Part shown: positions 40,937 to 53,572 of the stretch, in pieces
Layout: each line of letters starts with the position of its first letter
Position numbering within the stretch: the stretch's first letter is position 1
Assembly: GCF_029844725.1 (NCBI RefSeq)
Contig: NZ_JAOCKJ010000005.1
Coordinates: 372,001-436,000 of the forward strand
Reading direction: 5' to 3'
DNA: 64,000 bases
From: Pantoea sp. GD03673
Lineage (GTDB): Bacteria; Pseudomonadota; Gammaproteobacteria; Enterobacterales; Enterobacteriaceae
Translations under genes and position numbers: made by a program
Notes under the pieces: generated by a model
What the model saw: the letters and a program-made list of their open reading frames with translations, nothing else
What the model was told of the DNA's origin: nothing
Database searches by the model: none

Positions 40937-42598
40937 TCACAGCGCCGGTGGTGCAAACCAGGCGGATTTAAAATCAAACCAGCCCAGCGTATTCATCCGA
41001 ACGCCGCGCATGCTGCGCTGTCCTTCAAGCAGCAGCCAGTGGTGAAACAGCGGATGCAGACCCGCCTCGTCGACCAGTTGTTTGCTCCATTCGGCCAGCG
41101 GCAGCGTTTTCTCACGCCAGCGGGCAGCATCGCCGTGCCAGTCTATCGGCAGACAGTGATGCAGCAGCGGGATCTCGTAAAGCTGCGCGAACAGCGAATA
41201 ATTCAGCGGCAGGGTAAAGTTCACGCTGCCGAGCCAGATATCACTCTCCGCCTCGCCCTGATACCAGCTTTCGTAGCTGATCTCGCGCGTCTCCAGCGTG
41301 ACGCCATGCTGTGCCAGCAGCGGACGCAGCGCATTGGCGATGCCCTCATGCTCAACGTGCTGACTGTACCAGGTCAGCGTCAGATGAGTTAAGCCGGGCG
41401 GTTTTTCTACTGGCGTCAGGTCCCGGCGGTGATGCCAGCGCGGCAGCAGACCGTAAGCCGGGAACCAGTAGCGCTGATAGCCGACACCGGCGTGATTGAG
41501 CAGGGCGATGGGGTTAAACAGATAGCTGACCCAGCGCCGAACCGCCTCGTTGCGCCCCTGCTCTGAGCGCTGGTCGAACAGCAGGTAGTAGCAGCCCTCT
41601 TCAAGGCGGCTCTCCTCCTTAACTTCATCGGCACCGTCGCCCTGCAGACGGACACCGGCATAGACCAGCTCATCGCTGATGTCGGGCAGGACCCAGATAG
41701 AGACATCATCAATCAGGGCGCGAAACCCGAAGTAGTCATCAAACGCTTCGATTTTGAGCTGGCTCTGCTCATTGCGGATCACCCGATAAGGACCGGTGCC
41801 GACCGGCTGGCGGGCGAAGTCGCGCAGCGTCGGCCATTCACGCGGCAGGATCATCGCACTGACGCTGCCCAGCAGCCAGGGCAAGCCTTCGTCAGGCTGG
41901 CTTAAGTGGATATCCAGCGTCCAGGGTGCGGGCGAGTCGATTTGCGCAATATGGGAAAAGAGCGCATGGGAACGCTGACGCTCCAGCGTGGCGAGCACAT
42001 CTTCCATCTCCAGTTCTCTGCCGTGATGGAAGCGAATCGCCGGACGCAGAAAGAAGCGCCAGTGAAACGGGGAGGTCCGCTGCCAGTGGTGGGCAATATC
42101 GGGCTCGATTTCCCCGTTTTCCTCATTTATTCGCGTCAGGCCATTAAAGATCTGGCGGGCAATATGGGTTTCAGAACGCCGCAGCGGCGAACCGGGCAGC
42201 AGGTTGAGCAGCGGACGATAGTAGAGCACCCGCAGGATATGCTTGCCCTGCCGGAAACTGCGCCCCAGGTGCGCTCCAATCATCTGCCGCACCTGATTTT
42301 TATCCCCCACCAGCTGCACCAGTTGATCGATGCGATCCTGCGCCAGCAAATCCTCGGCACGCTGCTGCTGCAAGGCCAGGCCGGTGTAGCAGAAGGTGAG
42401 TTGCGAACGCTTGCTGCGTCCCGCTTCAGCCTGCCAGACCAGCCAGCCTGCGGCCTGCATCCGGTTAAGCAGATTGCGCATATGGCGGCGCGAGCAGTGC
42501 AGCAGATCGGCCAGTTCGCTGAGCGTAATCTCCTGCGTCTGGCCCTGACAGCTCTGCCACAGCCGGATGAACTGCTGCTTCAGACGTGATGAGGACAT
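40937..42598 (-). CDS. sgrR: Transcriptional regulator SgrR of phosphosugar stress
   Basis: Activates sgrS when glucose-6-phosphate or analogues accumulate. 553 aa from ATG 42598 (a longer frame to 42685 lacks homology). N-terminal winged-helix DNA-binding domain (about 1-110, including [21 protein letters not shown]), then a solute-binding-protein-like domain (SBP_bac_5; about 160-450) thought to sense the metabolite. It ends in the conserved [17 protein letters not shown]. Divergent from sgrS and setA. Confidence 0.97.
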   Translation of the reverse strand: MSSSRLKQQFIRLWQSCQGQTQEITLSELADLLHCSRRHMRNLLNRMQAAGWLVWQAEAGRSKRSQLTFCYTGLALQQQRAEDLLAQDRIDQLVQLVGDKNQVRQMIGAHLGRSFRQGKHILRVLYYRPLLNLLPGSPLRRSETHIARQIFNGLTRINEENGEIEPDIAHHWQRTSPFHWRFFLRPAIRFHHGRELEMEDVLATLERQRSHALFSHIAQIDSPAPWTLDIHLSQPDEGLPWLLGSVSAMILPREWPTLRDFARQPVGTGPYRVIRNEQSQLKIEAFDDYFGFRALIDDVSIWVLPDISDELVYAGVRLQGDGADEVKEESRLEEGCYYLLFDQRSEQGRNEAVRRWVSYLFNPIALLNHAGVGYQRYWFPAYGLLPRWHHRRDLTPVEKPPGLTHLTLTWYSQHVEHEGIANALRPLLAQHGVTLETREISYESWYQGEAESDIWLGSVNFTLPLNYSLFAQLYEIPLLHHCLPIDWHGDAARWREKTLPLAEWSKQLVDEAGLHPLFHHWLLLEGQRSMRGVRMNTLGWFDFKSAWFAPPAL

Positions 42599-42675
42599 AA
42601 AAGAGGAACTCCCTGTGAAAAGCGCTCTGTTTTTTCTGCCCCATTTTAAGAGCAAACTTTGCGCTATGGGAAGAG

Positions 42676-42788
42676 CGGGAGGCATTCAGCAGTGAATGGC
42701 GTTCGACCCTCACTGTGCTGTTCAGCAGAGTGTTTTTCTGAGTAGGGTGCATTTACACCGCCAGCAGAGGATCTCTGCTGGCTTTTTT
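42676..42788 (+). ncRNA. sgrS: Small RNA SgrS, compact form
   Basis: The 3' half is recognisable. It has the ptsG-pairing segment CTGAGTAGGGTGC (42738-42750; E. coli has CTGAGTATTGGTG), a small GGTG...CACC hairpin (42746-42759), and a 10-bp terminator stem GCCAGCAGAG / CTCTGCTGGC (42760-42782) followed by T6, the Hfq-binding tail. A 5' hairpin is formed by CAGCAGTGA (42687-42695) and TCACTGTGCTG (42710-42720). It lies between divergent sgrR and setA, as in E. coli. About 110 nt, half the E. coli length; the 5' end is estimated. No SgrT-like frame is visible. Confidence 0.8.
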
Positions 42789-42851
42789 CATGTTGCGCGT
42801 TATCGTCTACCCTTCTTTTTCCCCTCTGTTTGTTCTGTAAGGGATTTCGGT

Positions 42852-44030
42852 ATGAAATCGCTGTTAACGCGGCAGCGCCGCATCAATCCGGTTTACCTCG
42901 CTTTTATGGTCGCCTCGTTCATGCTGGGCATCGCGGGCGCACTGCAGGCACCCACACTCAGCCTGTTTCTGACGCGTGAGGTGCAGGCACGGCCCTTCTG
43001 GGTGGGGCTGTTTTTCACCATCAATGCCGTGGCCGGTATCGTGGTGAGTATGCTGGTGGCAAAGCGCTCAGACAGCGTTGGTGACCGTCGGCATATCATC
43101 CTCTTATGCTGCCTGATGGCGCTGATCAATGCGCTGTTATTTGCCTTTACCCGTCACTACCTGACGCTACTCACACTGGGTGTGCTGCTGTCGGCGCTGG
43201 CCAGCGTCTCAATGCCTCAACTTTTTGCACTGGCGCGGGAATATGCCGATCAGTCGGCGCGTGAAGCGGTCATGTTCAGTTCGGTGATGCGTGCGCAGCT
43301 TTCGCTGGCGTGGGTGATCGGGCCGCCGCTCTCTTTTGCGCTGGCGCTGAACTACGGCTTTGTCACGCTGTTCATGGTGGCTGCCGCGCTGTTTCTGATC
43401 TGCATTCTGCTGGTCTGGTTCACCCTGCCATCGGTGCCGCGTACGCAGCCGCTGGTGCAAAGCGGCGGGCTGCCGATCAGTGGCTGGCGCGATCGGGATG
43501 TGCGATTGCTGTTCATCGCGTCGGTCGTGATGTGGACCTGCAACACCATGTATATCATTGATATGCCGCTTTATATCAGCACCACGCTGGGGCTGCCCGA
43601 GAAGCTGGCCGGTCTGCTGATGGGGACCGCCGCCGGGCTGGAGATCCCGGTGATGCTGCTGGCCGGTCATTACGCCCGTCGCATCGGTAAGCGCCGGTTA
43701 ATGCTGGTAGCGGTTGCGGCGGGCGTTCTGTTTTATCTGGGGCTGGTGCTATTCAACTCCCGCACCTCGCTGATGGTATTACAGCTCTTTAACGCGGTGT
43801 TTGTCGGGATTATTGCGGGTATCGGAATGTTGTGGTTTCAGGATCTTATGCCGGGCCGGCCCGGCGCGGCAACCACCCTGTTCACGAATTCCATCTCGAC
43901 CGGCATGATTCTGGCGGGGGTGATTCAGGGCACGCTGAGTGAGCGGCTGGGGCATGAGGCGGTTTACTGGCTGGCATTCGGGCTGGCGATTGTGGCGCTG
44001 GTGATGTCAGCGCGGGTGCGCGACGTATAA
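42852..44030 (+). CDS. setA: Sugar efflux transporter SetA
   Basis: MFS-type exporter of glucose analogues and lactose, part of the phosphosugar stress locus. 392 aa with 12 predicted helices. Family stretches include AGALQAPTLSLFL, LFALAREYADQSAREAVMFSSVMRAQLSLAWVIGPP and WFQDLMPGRPGAATTLFTNS. ATG 42852 is preceded by AAGGGA. It starts 63 bp after the SgrS terminator, so read-through from the sgrS promoter may drive it. Confidence 0.97.
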   Translation: MKSLLTRQRRINPVYLAFMVASFMLGIAGALQAPTLSLFLTREVQARPFWVGLFFTINAVAGIVVSMLVAKRSDSVGDRRHIILLCCLMALINALLFAFTRHYLTLLTLGVLLSALASVSMPQLFALAREYADQSAREAVMFSSVMRAQLSLAWVIGPPLSFALALNYGFVTLFMVAAALFLICILLVWFTLPSVPRTQPLVQSGGLPISGWRDRDVRLLFIASVVMWTCNTMYIIDMPLYISTTLGLPEKLAGLLMGTAAGLEIPVMLLAGHYARRIGKRRLMLVAVAAGVLFYLGLVLFNSRTSLMVLQLFNAVFVGIIAGIGMLWFQDLMPGRPGAATTLFTNSISTGMILAGVIQGTLSERLGHEAVYWLAFGLAIVALVMSARVRDV

Positions 44031-44036
44031 AAGAGA

Positions 44037-44063
44037 AGGGCGACCGGATGGTCGCCCTGCTTT
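44037..44063. terminator. Hairpin terminator between convergent setA and leuD
   Basis: The stem AGGGCGACC / GGTCGCCCT with a GGAT loop is followed by GCTTT on the plus strand and TCTCTTTT on the minus strand. Confidence 0.75.
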
Positions 44064-44070
44064 AACTCAA

Positions 44071-44676
44071 TCAGCGCAGGAAAGTGGGCTGATTCTGCTC
44101 ATACTGCGAAATCGACGCTTCGTGCTGCAGCGTCAGGCCAATGCTGTCGAGGCCGTTAATCATGCAGTGGCGGCGGAAGCTGTCGAGTTCAAACGGATAG
44201 ACTTTATCGCCTGCGGTGACCGTCTGCGCTTCCAGATCGACCGTAAAGCTGATGCCAGGCTGGGCCGCAACCAGTCTGAACAGCTCATCTACTTCCTCTT
44301 CGCTTAATTTTACCGGCAGCAGCTGGTTGTTAAAGCTGTTGCCGTAAAAGATATCCGCGAAGCTCGGCGCAATAACCACGTGAAAACCAAAATCGGTCAG
44401 CGCCCAGGGCGCATGCTCACGGGAAGAACCACAGCCAAAGTTCTCGCGTGCCAGCAGGATGCTGGTGCCTTTGAACTCAGGCTTGTTCAGGACAAAGCCG
44501 GGCGTTGGCACCGTGCCAGCGTCATCTTCAAAGCGCCAGTCGTGGAACAGGTGCTGGCCGAAACCGGTGCGGGTCACCTTCTGCAAAAACTGCTTAGGAA
44601 TGATGGCGTCCGTGTCGACGTTCGCGGCATCCAGCGGCGCAATAATGCCGGTGTGCTGAGTAAATTTATTCGCCAT
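44071..44676 (-). CDS. leuD: 3-isopropylmalate dehydratase small subunit
   Basis: Swivel-domain subunit of the leucine-pathway isomerase that converts 2- to 3-isopropylmalate together with LeuC. 201 aa. It shows the aconitase-swivel motifs [13 protein letters not shown] (about 20-32) and [18 protein letters not shown] (about 75-92). It begins 3 bp after leuC and is the last gene of leuLABCD. Confidence 0.98.
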   Translation of the reverse strand: MANKFTQHTGIIAPLDAANVDTDAIIPKQFLQKVTRTGFGQHLFHDWRFEDDAGTVPTPGFVLNKPEFKGTSILLARENFGCGSSREHAPWALTDFGFHVVIAPSFADIFYGNSFNNQLLPVKLSEEEVDELFRLVAAQPGISFTVDLEAQTVTAGDKVYPFELDSFRRHCMINGLDSIGLTLQHEASISQYEQNQPTFLR

Positions 44677-44679
44677 GAC

Positions 44680-46086
44680 TTAAGCTCCTGTCGTCAGTTC
44701 ACGGATGTCGGCAAAGTGGCCGGTCACGGCAGCCGCCGCGGCCATCGCCGGGCTGACCAGGTGGGTACGTCCACCACGGCCCTGGCGGCCTTCAAAGTTA
44801 CGGTTGCTGGTTGAGGCGCAACGCTCGCCCGGATTCAGACGATCGTTGTTCATCGCCAGGCACATTGAGCAGCCAGGCAGACGCCATTCAAAGCCCGCGT
44901 CCAGGAAGATTTTATCCAGACCTTCCGCTTCAGCCTGCGCTTTTACCGGGCCGGAACCGGGCACCACCATCGCCACGACACCCGGCGCAACTTTGCGACC
45001 TTTAGCGATGGCGGCCGCGGCACGCAAATCTTCGATACGTGAGTTGGTGCAGGAGCCGATAAACACCTTATCAATCGCGACATCGGTCAGTTTAATGCCC
45101 GGCTGCAGGTTCATGTAGGCCAGCGCTTTTTCCGCTGAGGCGCGTTCAACCGGATCGGCGAATGAGGCCGGATTCGGGATTGCCTGATCAACGGCAATAA
45201 CCTGGCCCGGATTGGTGCCCCAGGTAACCTGCGGGGCAATCTCTTCGGCATGCAATGTCACTACCGCATCATACGTCGCGCCTTCATCGGATTTCAGCGT
45301 GCGCCAGTAATCCACGGCCTGCTCCCACTTCTCACCCTGCGGAGAGAACTGACGGCCTTTCAGGTAGTTAAAGGTGGTCTCATCCGGTGCCACCAGGCCC
45401 GCTTTCGCCCCCATCTCAATCGCCATGTTGCACAGGGTCATACGACCTTCCATGCTCAGCGCCTGAATTGCCGGGCCGCAGAATTCGACCACATAGCCGG
45501 TGCCGCCTGCGCTGCCGGTTTTGCCGATGATGGCCAGCACGATATCTTTGGCGGTAATGCCGGCAGACGCCTGACCCAGCACTTCAATCTTCATGGTTTT
45601 CGCCCGACCCTGTTTCAGGGTCTGGGTAGCAAACACATGTTCAACTTCAGAGGTGCCGATACCAAAGGCCAGCGAGCCAAATGCGCCGTGCGTCGCGGTG
45701 TGCGAGTCGCCGCACACAATGGTCATGCCCGGCAGCGTCATACCCTGCTCAGGACCTATAACGTGTACGATGCCCTGGAACGGGTGATTCAGGTCATACA
45801 GCTGTACGCCAAACTCGGCGCAGTTCTTCATCAGCTCCTGCATCTGGATACGCGCCATCTCGCCCGACGCATTGATATCTTTGGTCTGGGTAGAAACGTT
45901 GTGATCCATGGTGGCAAAGGTTTTGCCCGGCTGACGGACTTTACGGCCGTGCGCACGCAGACCATCAAACGCCTGTGGCGAGGTCACTTCATGGATCAGG
46001 TGACGATCGATGTAGAGTAACGGCGTTTCATTGGGCGCTTCGTGGACGACATGTGCATCAAATAACTTCTGGTATAAGGTTTTCAT
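44680..46086 (-). CDS. leuC: 3-isopropylmalate dehydratase large subunit
   Basis: Carries the [4Fe-4S] cluster of isopropylmalate isomerase. 468 aa from ATG 46086 with GAGGA upstream (the frame extension to 46161 overlaps leuB). Cluster cysteines lie in [13 protein letters not shown] and in [10 protein letters not shown] (CxxC). Substrate and catalytic segments include TMDHNVSTQ and [13 protein letters not shown]. It starts 4 bp after leuB. Confidence 0.98.
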   Translation of the reverse strand: MKTLYQKLFDAHVVHEAPNETPLLYIDRHLIHEVTSPQAFDGLRAHGRKVRQPGKTFATMDHNVSTQTKDINASGEMARIQMQELMKNCAEFGVQLYDLNHPFQGIVHVIGPEQGMTLPGMTIVCGDSHTATHGAFGSLAFGIGTSEVEHVFATQTLKQGRAKTMKIEVLGQASAGITAKDIVLAIIGKTGSAGGTGYVVEFCGPAIQALSMEGRMTLCNMAIEMGAKAGLVAPDETTFNYLKGRQFSPQGEKWEQAVDYWRTLKSDEGATYDAVVTLHAEEIAPQVTWGTNPGQVIAVDQAIPNPASFADPVERASAEKALAYMNLQPGIKLTDVAIDKVFIGSCTNSRIEDLRAAAAIAKGRKVAPGVVAMVVPGSGPVKAQAEAEGLDKIFLDAGFEWRLPGCSMCLAMNNDRLNPGERCASTSNRNFEGRQGRGGRTHLVSPAMAAAAAVTGHFADIRELTTGA

Positions 46087-46090
46087 TTTT

Positions 46091-48747
<2,657 letters not shown>

Positions 48748-48788
48748 CGTATTCATCCTTATGCTTTTTCGGGCCTGGCAACGAGCAT

Positions 48789-48817
48789 AAAAAAACCCGC
48801 GACAGGCGCGGGTTTTT
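48789..48817 (-). terminator. leu operon attenuator terminator
   Basis: On the minus strand, CGCGGG arms (stem AAAAACCCGCG / CGCGGGTTTTT, ACAGG loop) are followed by seven Ts. It lies between leuL and leuA, as expected for the Rho-independent attenuator. Confidence 0.92.
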
Positions 48818-48836
48818 AACTTTCAGCAGGTTTGAA

Positions 48837-48920
48837 TCAGTGTTTGATTCCGCCCACAAGTCTACCGCGCAAGCTGAGTGCGTTTAGTAGTAGACCGAGA
48901 AGGCGAACAGAACGAAACAT
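48837..48920 (-). CDS. leuL: leu operon leader peptide LeuL
   Basis: Short frame of 27 codons beginning MFRSVRLLGLLLNAL and ending RLVGGIKH, very close in plan to E. coli LeuL. Eight of 27 residues are leucine, including three consecutive CTA codons (rare Leu codon) at positions 10-12. Ribosome stalling there when Leu-tRNA is scarce would prevent the downstream terminator from forming. Too short for ordinary gene callers. Confidence 0.92.
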   Translation of the reverse strand: MFRSVRLLGLLLNALSLRGRLVGGIKH

Positions 48921-48955
48921 GGATTCAAACCTTATAAAATGTTGTGCTGTACATA

Positions 48956-48984
48956 TTGGTACTGGAATCATTCCGTGATGTCAA
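48956..48984 (-). promoter_or_regulatory. leu operon promoter
   Basis: On the minus strand TTGACA (48984-48979) is followed after 17 bp by TACCAA (48961-48956). The arrangement resembles the E. coli leu promoter, with a consensus -35 and a poor -10. Transcription would start about 30 bp before leuL. Confidence 0.65.
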
Positions 48985-49650
48985 CCTTCAGTGCAGGGGT
49001 ATTTTCTGAGGCGGCAGAGAAAGATATTCTGTTATTTACCGGTCAGGCAGCGTAATGAACAGCGCTTCAGTGGCTGCGGAGGCCATCAGCACCGCAATGC
49101 GTGCTTTTATGGCACGGGTTTGAATTTAATTTATTGAAATTAAATGTATTTATTTGGCTGCCTTTCTGCGGGGTGACAGGATTTATCACCTTCTGGCTAG
49201 CATAATCACGTGTACCTGAGTAATTTCCTGGTTAATTACGCCAGAAAAGAAAAGTGTCAGGGGATTGTGGGCTATTGCAGCCGGTAATAAGTTTTCGTTA
49301 TTTCTTATATCACGCTGAAAATAATTTCTTACCCAGCATTTTCGTCTGCGGTTCTGCAACGTAATTAGTTTAATCCGCGCAGCCAATTCTTATCGGGCAG
49401 AGCCTTTACGCCCCGGCCTTTTAATTTACGCGGGTTTGCGGTTTGCCTGCCCGGTTAACTGCGGTTATGGTAATTGACCTACTCTCAGAACAATGAACCC
49501 GACAGATATTTCTGTCACAGGACAGCGACGCAGGTTTTCGCTGTCGTGCATAAACACAAGATTTTGATTGGCAAAGCAGGTACCAGGGCAACGTGGTACG
49601 CCTGTAAAGGCGTTGTAACCGAGCCGGGTCCTGAAGCCTGGAGGCAGAAG
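48985..49650 (+). other. leuL-ilvI intergenic region lacking leuO
   Basis: About 665 bp with no supported gene. E. coli carries leuO here; no LysR-type frame is present on either strand. The stretch has A/T-rich segments (about 49120-49160 and 49200-49380) that would suit Lrp or H-NS. A weak sigma-70-like pair TTGCCT (49443) and TATGGT (49466) could serve ilvI. The ilvI frame stays open for 59 codons upstream of its start, without recognisable protein similarity. Confidence 0.6.
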
Positions 49651-51375
49651 ATGGAGATGTTGTCAGGAGCCGAAATGGTCGTCCGTTCGTTAATCGATCA
49701 GGGCGTTAAGCAGGTATTCGGTTATCCGGGTGGCGCAGTTTTAGATATCTATGATGCGCTGCAAACCGTCGGGGGTATCGATCACATTCTGGTGCGCCAT
49801 GAGCAGGGCGCAGTGCATATGGCTGACGGCCTGGCACGCGCCACGGGCGAAGTGGGTGTGGTACTGGTCACTTCCGGACCCGGTGCGACCAATGCGATTA
49901 CCGGTATCGCCACCGCCTATATGGACTCGATTCCGCTGGTGATCCTGTCGGGTCAGGTTCCCTCGTCGCTGATTGGCTATGACGCCTTTCAGGAGTGCGA
50001 CATGGTCGGCATCTCTCGTCCGGTGGTGAAGCACAGCTTCCTGGTGAAAAGCACTGAAGAGATCCCAACCGTACTGAAAAAAGCGTTCTGGCTGGCTTCC
50101 AGCGGACGTCCCGGACCGGTGGTGATCGACCTGCCAAAAGATATTCTGAATCCAGCCAACAAGCTGCCTTATCACTGGCCGGAGTCAGTGAGCATGCGCT
50201 CTTACAACCCGACCATTCAGGGCCATAAAGGGCAGATTAAGCGTGCGCTGACGACGTTGCTGGCCGCGAAGAAGCCGGTCATCTATGCCGGTGGCGGTGC
50301 CATTACCGCAGGCTGCGAAGCGGAACTGTTACAGCTGGCAGAAAGCCTGAATATTCCGGTGACGACCTCGCTGATGGGCCTGGGCGCGTTCCCGGGTACG
50401 CATCGTCAGTGCGTGGGCATGCTCGGTATGCACGGTACGTATGAAGCCAACATGACGATGCACAATACCGACCTTATTTTTGGCATCGGTGTTCGTTTCG
50501 ATGACCGCACAACCAACAATCTGGCGAAATATTGTCCCAACGCCACGGTAATGCACATCGACATCGACCCTACCTCTATTTCTAAAACGGTCGCGGCGGA
50601 TATCCCGATTGTGGGCGATGCAAAACAGGTGTTGCAGCAGATGCTGGAGTTGCTGGCGCAAAGCGACACGCCATCGCGTGCTGAGAGCCTGCACGAGTGG
50701 TGGCAGGCGATCGAAGGCTGGCGCAGTCGTCACTGCCTGGAATTTGATCGCACCAGCGACAAAATCAAGCCGCAGGCCGTGATTGAAACCATCAGCCGTC
50801 TGACCAAAGGCGATGCGTATGTCACCTCGGATGTTGGCCAGCACCAGATGTTTGCGGCGCTTTATTATCCCTTCGATAAACCGCGCCGCTGGATCAACTC
50901 CGGCGGTCTGGGCACCATGGGCTTTGGCCTGCCTGCGGCGCTGGGCGTGAAAATGGCGCTGCCGGAAGAGACCGTCATCTGTGTAACGGGCGATGGCAGT
51001 ATCCAGATGAACATTCAGGAGCTTTCCACCGCGCTGCAGTACGATCTGCCAGTGCTGGTGCTGAACCTGAATAACCGGGTGCTGGGCATGGTGAAACAAT
51101 GGCAGGACATGATCTACTCTGGTCGTCACTCCCAGTCTTATATGGAGTCGCTGCCTGATTTCGTGCGCCTGGCGGAAGCCTACGGTCATGTTGGCATTGC
51201 GATAGAGCATCCGGCTGAGCTGGAAGAGAAACTGACGCTGGCGCTGGACACCCTGGCGAAGGGGCGTCTGGTGTTTGTGGATGTCACCGTTGACGGTAGC
51301 GAGCATGTTTACCCGATGCAGATTCGCGGTGGCAGCATGGATGAGATGTGGTTAAGTAAAACGGAGAGGACATAA
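49651..51375 (+). CDS. ilvI: Acetolactate synthase III large subunit
   Basis: ThDP- and FAD-dependent AHAS catalytic subunit for valine, leucine and isoleucine synthesis. 574 aa from ATG 49651 behind GGAGG, identical in length to E. coli IlvI. N-terminal ThDP domain with the catalytic Glu in [12 protein letters not shown] (near 47), central FAD-binding region, and the C-terminal ThDP motif [12 protein letters not shown]...NLNN (near 440-470). ilvH starts 2 bp downstream. Confidence 0.98.
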   Translation: MEMLSGAEMVVRSLIDQGVKQVFGYPGGAVLDIYDALQTVGGIDHILVRHEQGAVHMADGLARATGEVGVVLVTSGPGATNAITGIATAYMDSIPLVILSGQVPSSLIGYDAFQECDMVGISRPVVKHSFLVKSTEEIPTVLKKAFWLASSGRPGPVVIDLPKDILNPANKLPYHWPESVSMRSYNPTIQGHKGQIKRALTTLLAAKKPVIYAGGGAITAGCEAELLQLAESLNIPVTTSLMGLGAFPGTHRQCVGMLGMHGTYEANMTMHNTDLIFGIGVRFDDRTTNNLAKYCPNATVMHIDIDPTSISKTVAADIPIVGDAKQVLQQMLELLAQSDTPSRAESLHEWWQAIEGWRSRHCLEFDRTSDKIKPQAVIETISRLTKGDAYVTSDVGQHQMFAALYYPFDKPRRWINSGGLGTMGFGLPAALGVKMALPEETVICVTGDGSIQMNIQELSTALQYDLPVLVLNLNNRVLGMVKQWQDMIYSGRHSQSYMESLPDFVRLAEAYGHVGIAIEHPAELEEKLTLALDTLAKGRLVFVDVTVDGSEHVYPMQIRGGSMDEMWLSKTERT

Positions 51376-51377
51376 TT

Positions 51378-51869
51378 ATGCGTCGCATTTTATCAGTTCT
51401 GCTGGAGAACGAATCCGGCGCATTATCCCGTGTCGTCGGCCTGTTCTCACAGCGCGGCTATAACATTGAAAGCCTGACCGTGGCACCGACTGACGATCCG
51501 ACCTTGTCGCGGATGACCATTCAGACGGTGGGCGATCAGAAGGTGCTGGAGCAGATCGAAAAACAGCTGCACAAGCTGGTGGATGTACTGCGCGTCACCG
51601 AGCTGGGGCAGGGTGCCTATGTTGAACGGGAAATTATGCTGGTGAAGATTCAGGCCAGCGGGTATGGCCGTGAAGAGGTGAAGCGCAACGCCGAGATCTT
51701 CCGCGGTCAGATCATCGACGTGACGCCGACGCTGTACACGGTTCAGCTGGCGGGCACCAGTGACAAACTGGACGCCTTCCTGAATACCGTTCGCGATGTC
51801 GCCGAAATTGTTGAAGTGGCGCGCTCCGGTATCGTGGGCGTTTCACGCGGCGATCGCATCATGCGTTAA
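51378..51869 (+). CDS. ilvH: Acetolactate synthase III regulatory subunit
   Basis: Small subunit that raises IlvI activity and confers valine feedback inhibition. 163 aa. N-terminal ACT domain (about 2-77, with [26 protein letters not shown]) and a C-terminal AHAS small-subunit domain. Co-transcribed with ilvI; a terminator follows. Confidence 0.98.
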   Translation: MRRILSVLLENESGALSRVVGLFSQRGYNIESLTVAPTDDPTLSRMTIQTVGDQKVLEQIEKQLHKLVDVLRVTELGQGAYVEREIMLVKIQASGYGREEVKRNAEIFRGQIIDVTPTLYTVQLAGTSDKLDAFLNTVRDVAEIVEVARSGIVGVSRGDRIMR

Positions 51870-51898
51870 TCACGCTCCGTCATCATTAATCCTCACCT

Positions 51899-51924
51899 AA
51901 CCCGGCGAAATGCCGGGTTTTTTT
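51899..51924 (+). terminator. ilvIH terminator
   Basis: The stem AACCCGGC / GCCGGGTT with a GAAAT loop is followed by T7. Confidence 0.93.
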
Positions 51925-52065
51925 ATTTTTTATGCGCAAGGCGAGTTACATTCAGAAAAGCGGTTGCTCCGCGCACTTTTCTGCTGTTAGATGAGAGTTA
52001 TAAGTTATCCATAGCTTAACTGCGGCTATTTTTGCCGTTAAAGCGGATTTGATGGTGGGGTTATC

Positions 52066-53076
52066 GTGAAACTGGATGAAATTGCGCGTTTGGCAGGCGT
52101 GTCGCGCACCACGGCCAGTTATGTCATCAATGGCAAAGCGCGGCAGTATCGTGTCAGCGACAAAACCGTTGAGAAAGTCATGGCGGTGGTACGTGAGCAT
52201 AATTATCACCCTAATGCAGTGGCTGCCGGGCTGCGCGCCGGGCGAACGCGCTCTATTGGGTTGGTCATTCCCGATCTGGAAAATACCAGCTATACCCGTA
52301 TTGCGAACTATCTGGAGCGACAGGCGCGTCAGCGGGGCTATCAACTGCTTATCGCCTGTTCTGAAGATCAGCCCGATAACGAGATGCGCTGCATTGAACA
52401 TCTGTTACAGCGCCAGGTGGATGCGATTATCGTCTCTACCTCACTCCCGCCAGAGCATCCTTTTTATCAGCGCTGGATTAACGACCCCCTGCCGATTATT
52501 GCGTTAGACCGTGCGCTGGATCGTGAGCATTTCACCAGCGTCGTGGGTGCCGATCAGGACGATGCGCAGACACTGGCAGCTGAACTGCGTCAGCTAGAGG
52601 TCAAAAATGTGCTGTTCCTCGGCGCGTTACCTGAACTGTCAGTGAGCTTCCTGCGTGAGATGGGCTTCCGCGAAGCCTGGAAAGACGATCCGCGCCCGAT
52701 CGACTACATCTACTGCAACAGCTTCGAACGCACAGCCGCAGCAGCACTGTTTGAAAAATACCTTGAAGATCACCCGATGCCGGAGGCGCTTTTTACCACC
52801 TCATTTGGTCTGCTGCAGGGCGTAATGGATGTCACGCTGAAACGTGACGGGCGGCTGCCGACTGAACTGGCGATTGCCACCTTTGGCGACCACGAATTAC
52901 TGGACTTTCTTGAGTGTCCGGTACTGGCCGTGGGTCAGCGTCACCGTGACGTGGCAGAACGCGTGCTGGAATTAGTTTTAGCCTCGCTGGATGAACCCAG
53001 AAAACCAAAACCGGGTTTAACCCGCATTCGTCGTAATTTATACCGTCGCGGACAATTAAGCAGAAAGGTTAAATGA
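52066..53076 (+). CDS. cra: Catabolite repressor/activator Cra (FruR)
   Basis: LacI-family regulator of carbon flow (glycolysis versus gluconeogenesis), released from DNA by fructose phosphates. 336 aa with a GTG start, as in E. coli. N-terminal LacI HTH ([23 protein letters not shown]), hinge near 50-60, periplasmic-binding-protein-like effector domain with the [17 protein letters not shown] segment. Monocistronic, upstream of the dcw cluster. Confidence 0.98.
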   Translation: MKLDEIARLAGVSRTTASYVINGKARQYRVSDKTVEKVMAVVREHNYHPNAVAAGLRAGRTRSIGLVIPDLENTSYTRIANYLERQARQRGYQLLIACSEDQPDNEMRCIEHLLQRQVDAIIVSTSLPPEHPFYQRWINDPLPIIALDRALDREHFTSVVGADQDDAQTLAAELRQLEVKNVLFLGALPELSVSFLREMGFREAWKDDPRPIDYIYCNSFERTAAAALFEKYLEDHPMPEALFTTSFGLLQGVMDVTLKRDGRLPTELAIATFGDHELLDFLECPVLAVGQRHRDVAERVLELVLASLDEPRKPKPGLTRIRRNLYRRGQLSRKVK

Positions 53077-53481
53077 GTAACGGGGCAGTATTACGCTGCC
53101 CGCCCATTTTAATTACGTGAATTACTGATTAAATAAACAGGTCGACGTAAAAAAGCGTAAATTCTGCTCATCAAATCTAACAATGTCGAAAGGCTTATTT
53201 TTATTATCTGCTTACAACTTCAACAAACTTCCTGCCCCGTCCGGCCTTAAGCCGCTGTGCTTCCTTTCGGAAATCCCCTAAAATGCCGCCGCTGTCTCAG
53301 AAACTACGATAAATATTCAGCACGTCATAGTGTTTCATTTTTAGTCGTTTTTTTCCGCGATACTTTTTTTATTCAGGTATTCATTGGCTTAATTTTTTAA
53401 TTTTCCTTTTTATTGGTTTACGTCGCCACCTGAGATTAATTTTTCGCTCTGTAAAGAGTGATATTCAGCTACCGCTCCGGC

Positions 53482-53511
53482 TTGACAAGGATTTCATGGG
53501 ATCCTTAAACT
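53482..53511 (+). promoter_or_regulatory. Main dcw cluster promoter (Pmra)
   Basis: A perfect TTGACA (53482-53487) and TAAACT (53506-53511) are 18 bp apart. The position just upstream of the MraZ boxes matches Pmra of E. coli. Confidence 0.75.
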
Positions 53512-53518
53512 CGTTTCG

Positions 53519-53552
53519 TGGTAAAAAGTGGGATAAAGTGGCGTAAACGGGT
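53519..53552 (+). promoter_or_regulatory. MraZ operator repeats
   Basis: Tandem TGGN-type repeats occur with a strict 10-bp period: TGGTAAAAAG, TGGGATAAAG, TGGCGTAAAC, then CGGGTG. MraZ binds such TGGGN-N5 repeats and represses its own operon. Confidence 0.82.
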
Positions 53553-53572
53553 GACCAGGAGGAGAGACTGGC

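Larger units (their letters stand above)
53077..53572 (+). other. cra-mraZ intergenic region
   Basis: About 500 bp, A/T-rich compared with its surroundings and without a supported gene. A hairpin GGGCAG / CTGCCC (53083-53101) followed by ATTTTAATT may end cra transcription. The last 90 bp hold the dcw promoter and MraZ boxes. The middle section (about 53110-53470) shows no feature I can name. Confidence 0.6.

Noticed and set aside
42661-42730. Short frame beginning ATGGGAAG as an SgrT peptide
   Set aside because: It encodes only nine residues before a stop and has none of the hydrophobic/Trp-rich character of SgrT.
49186-49386. 66-aa minus-strand frame in the leuL-ilvI gap as a leuO remnant
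   Set aside because: It shows no LysR helix-turn-helix or other LeuO similarity and no ribosome-binding site.
49474-49650. 59-codon N-terminal extension of ilvI
   Set aside because: The ATG at 49651 has a GGAGG site and gives exactly the E. coli length; the extension has no conserved character.
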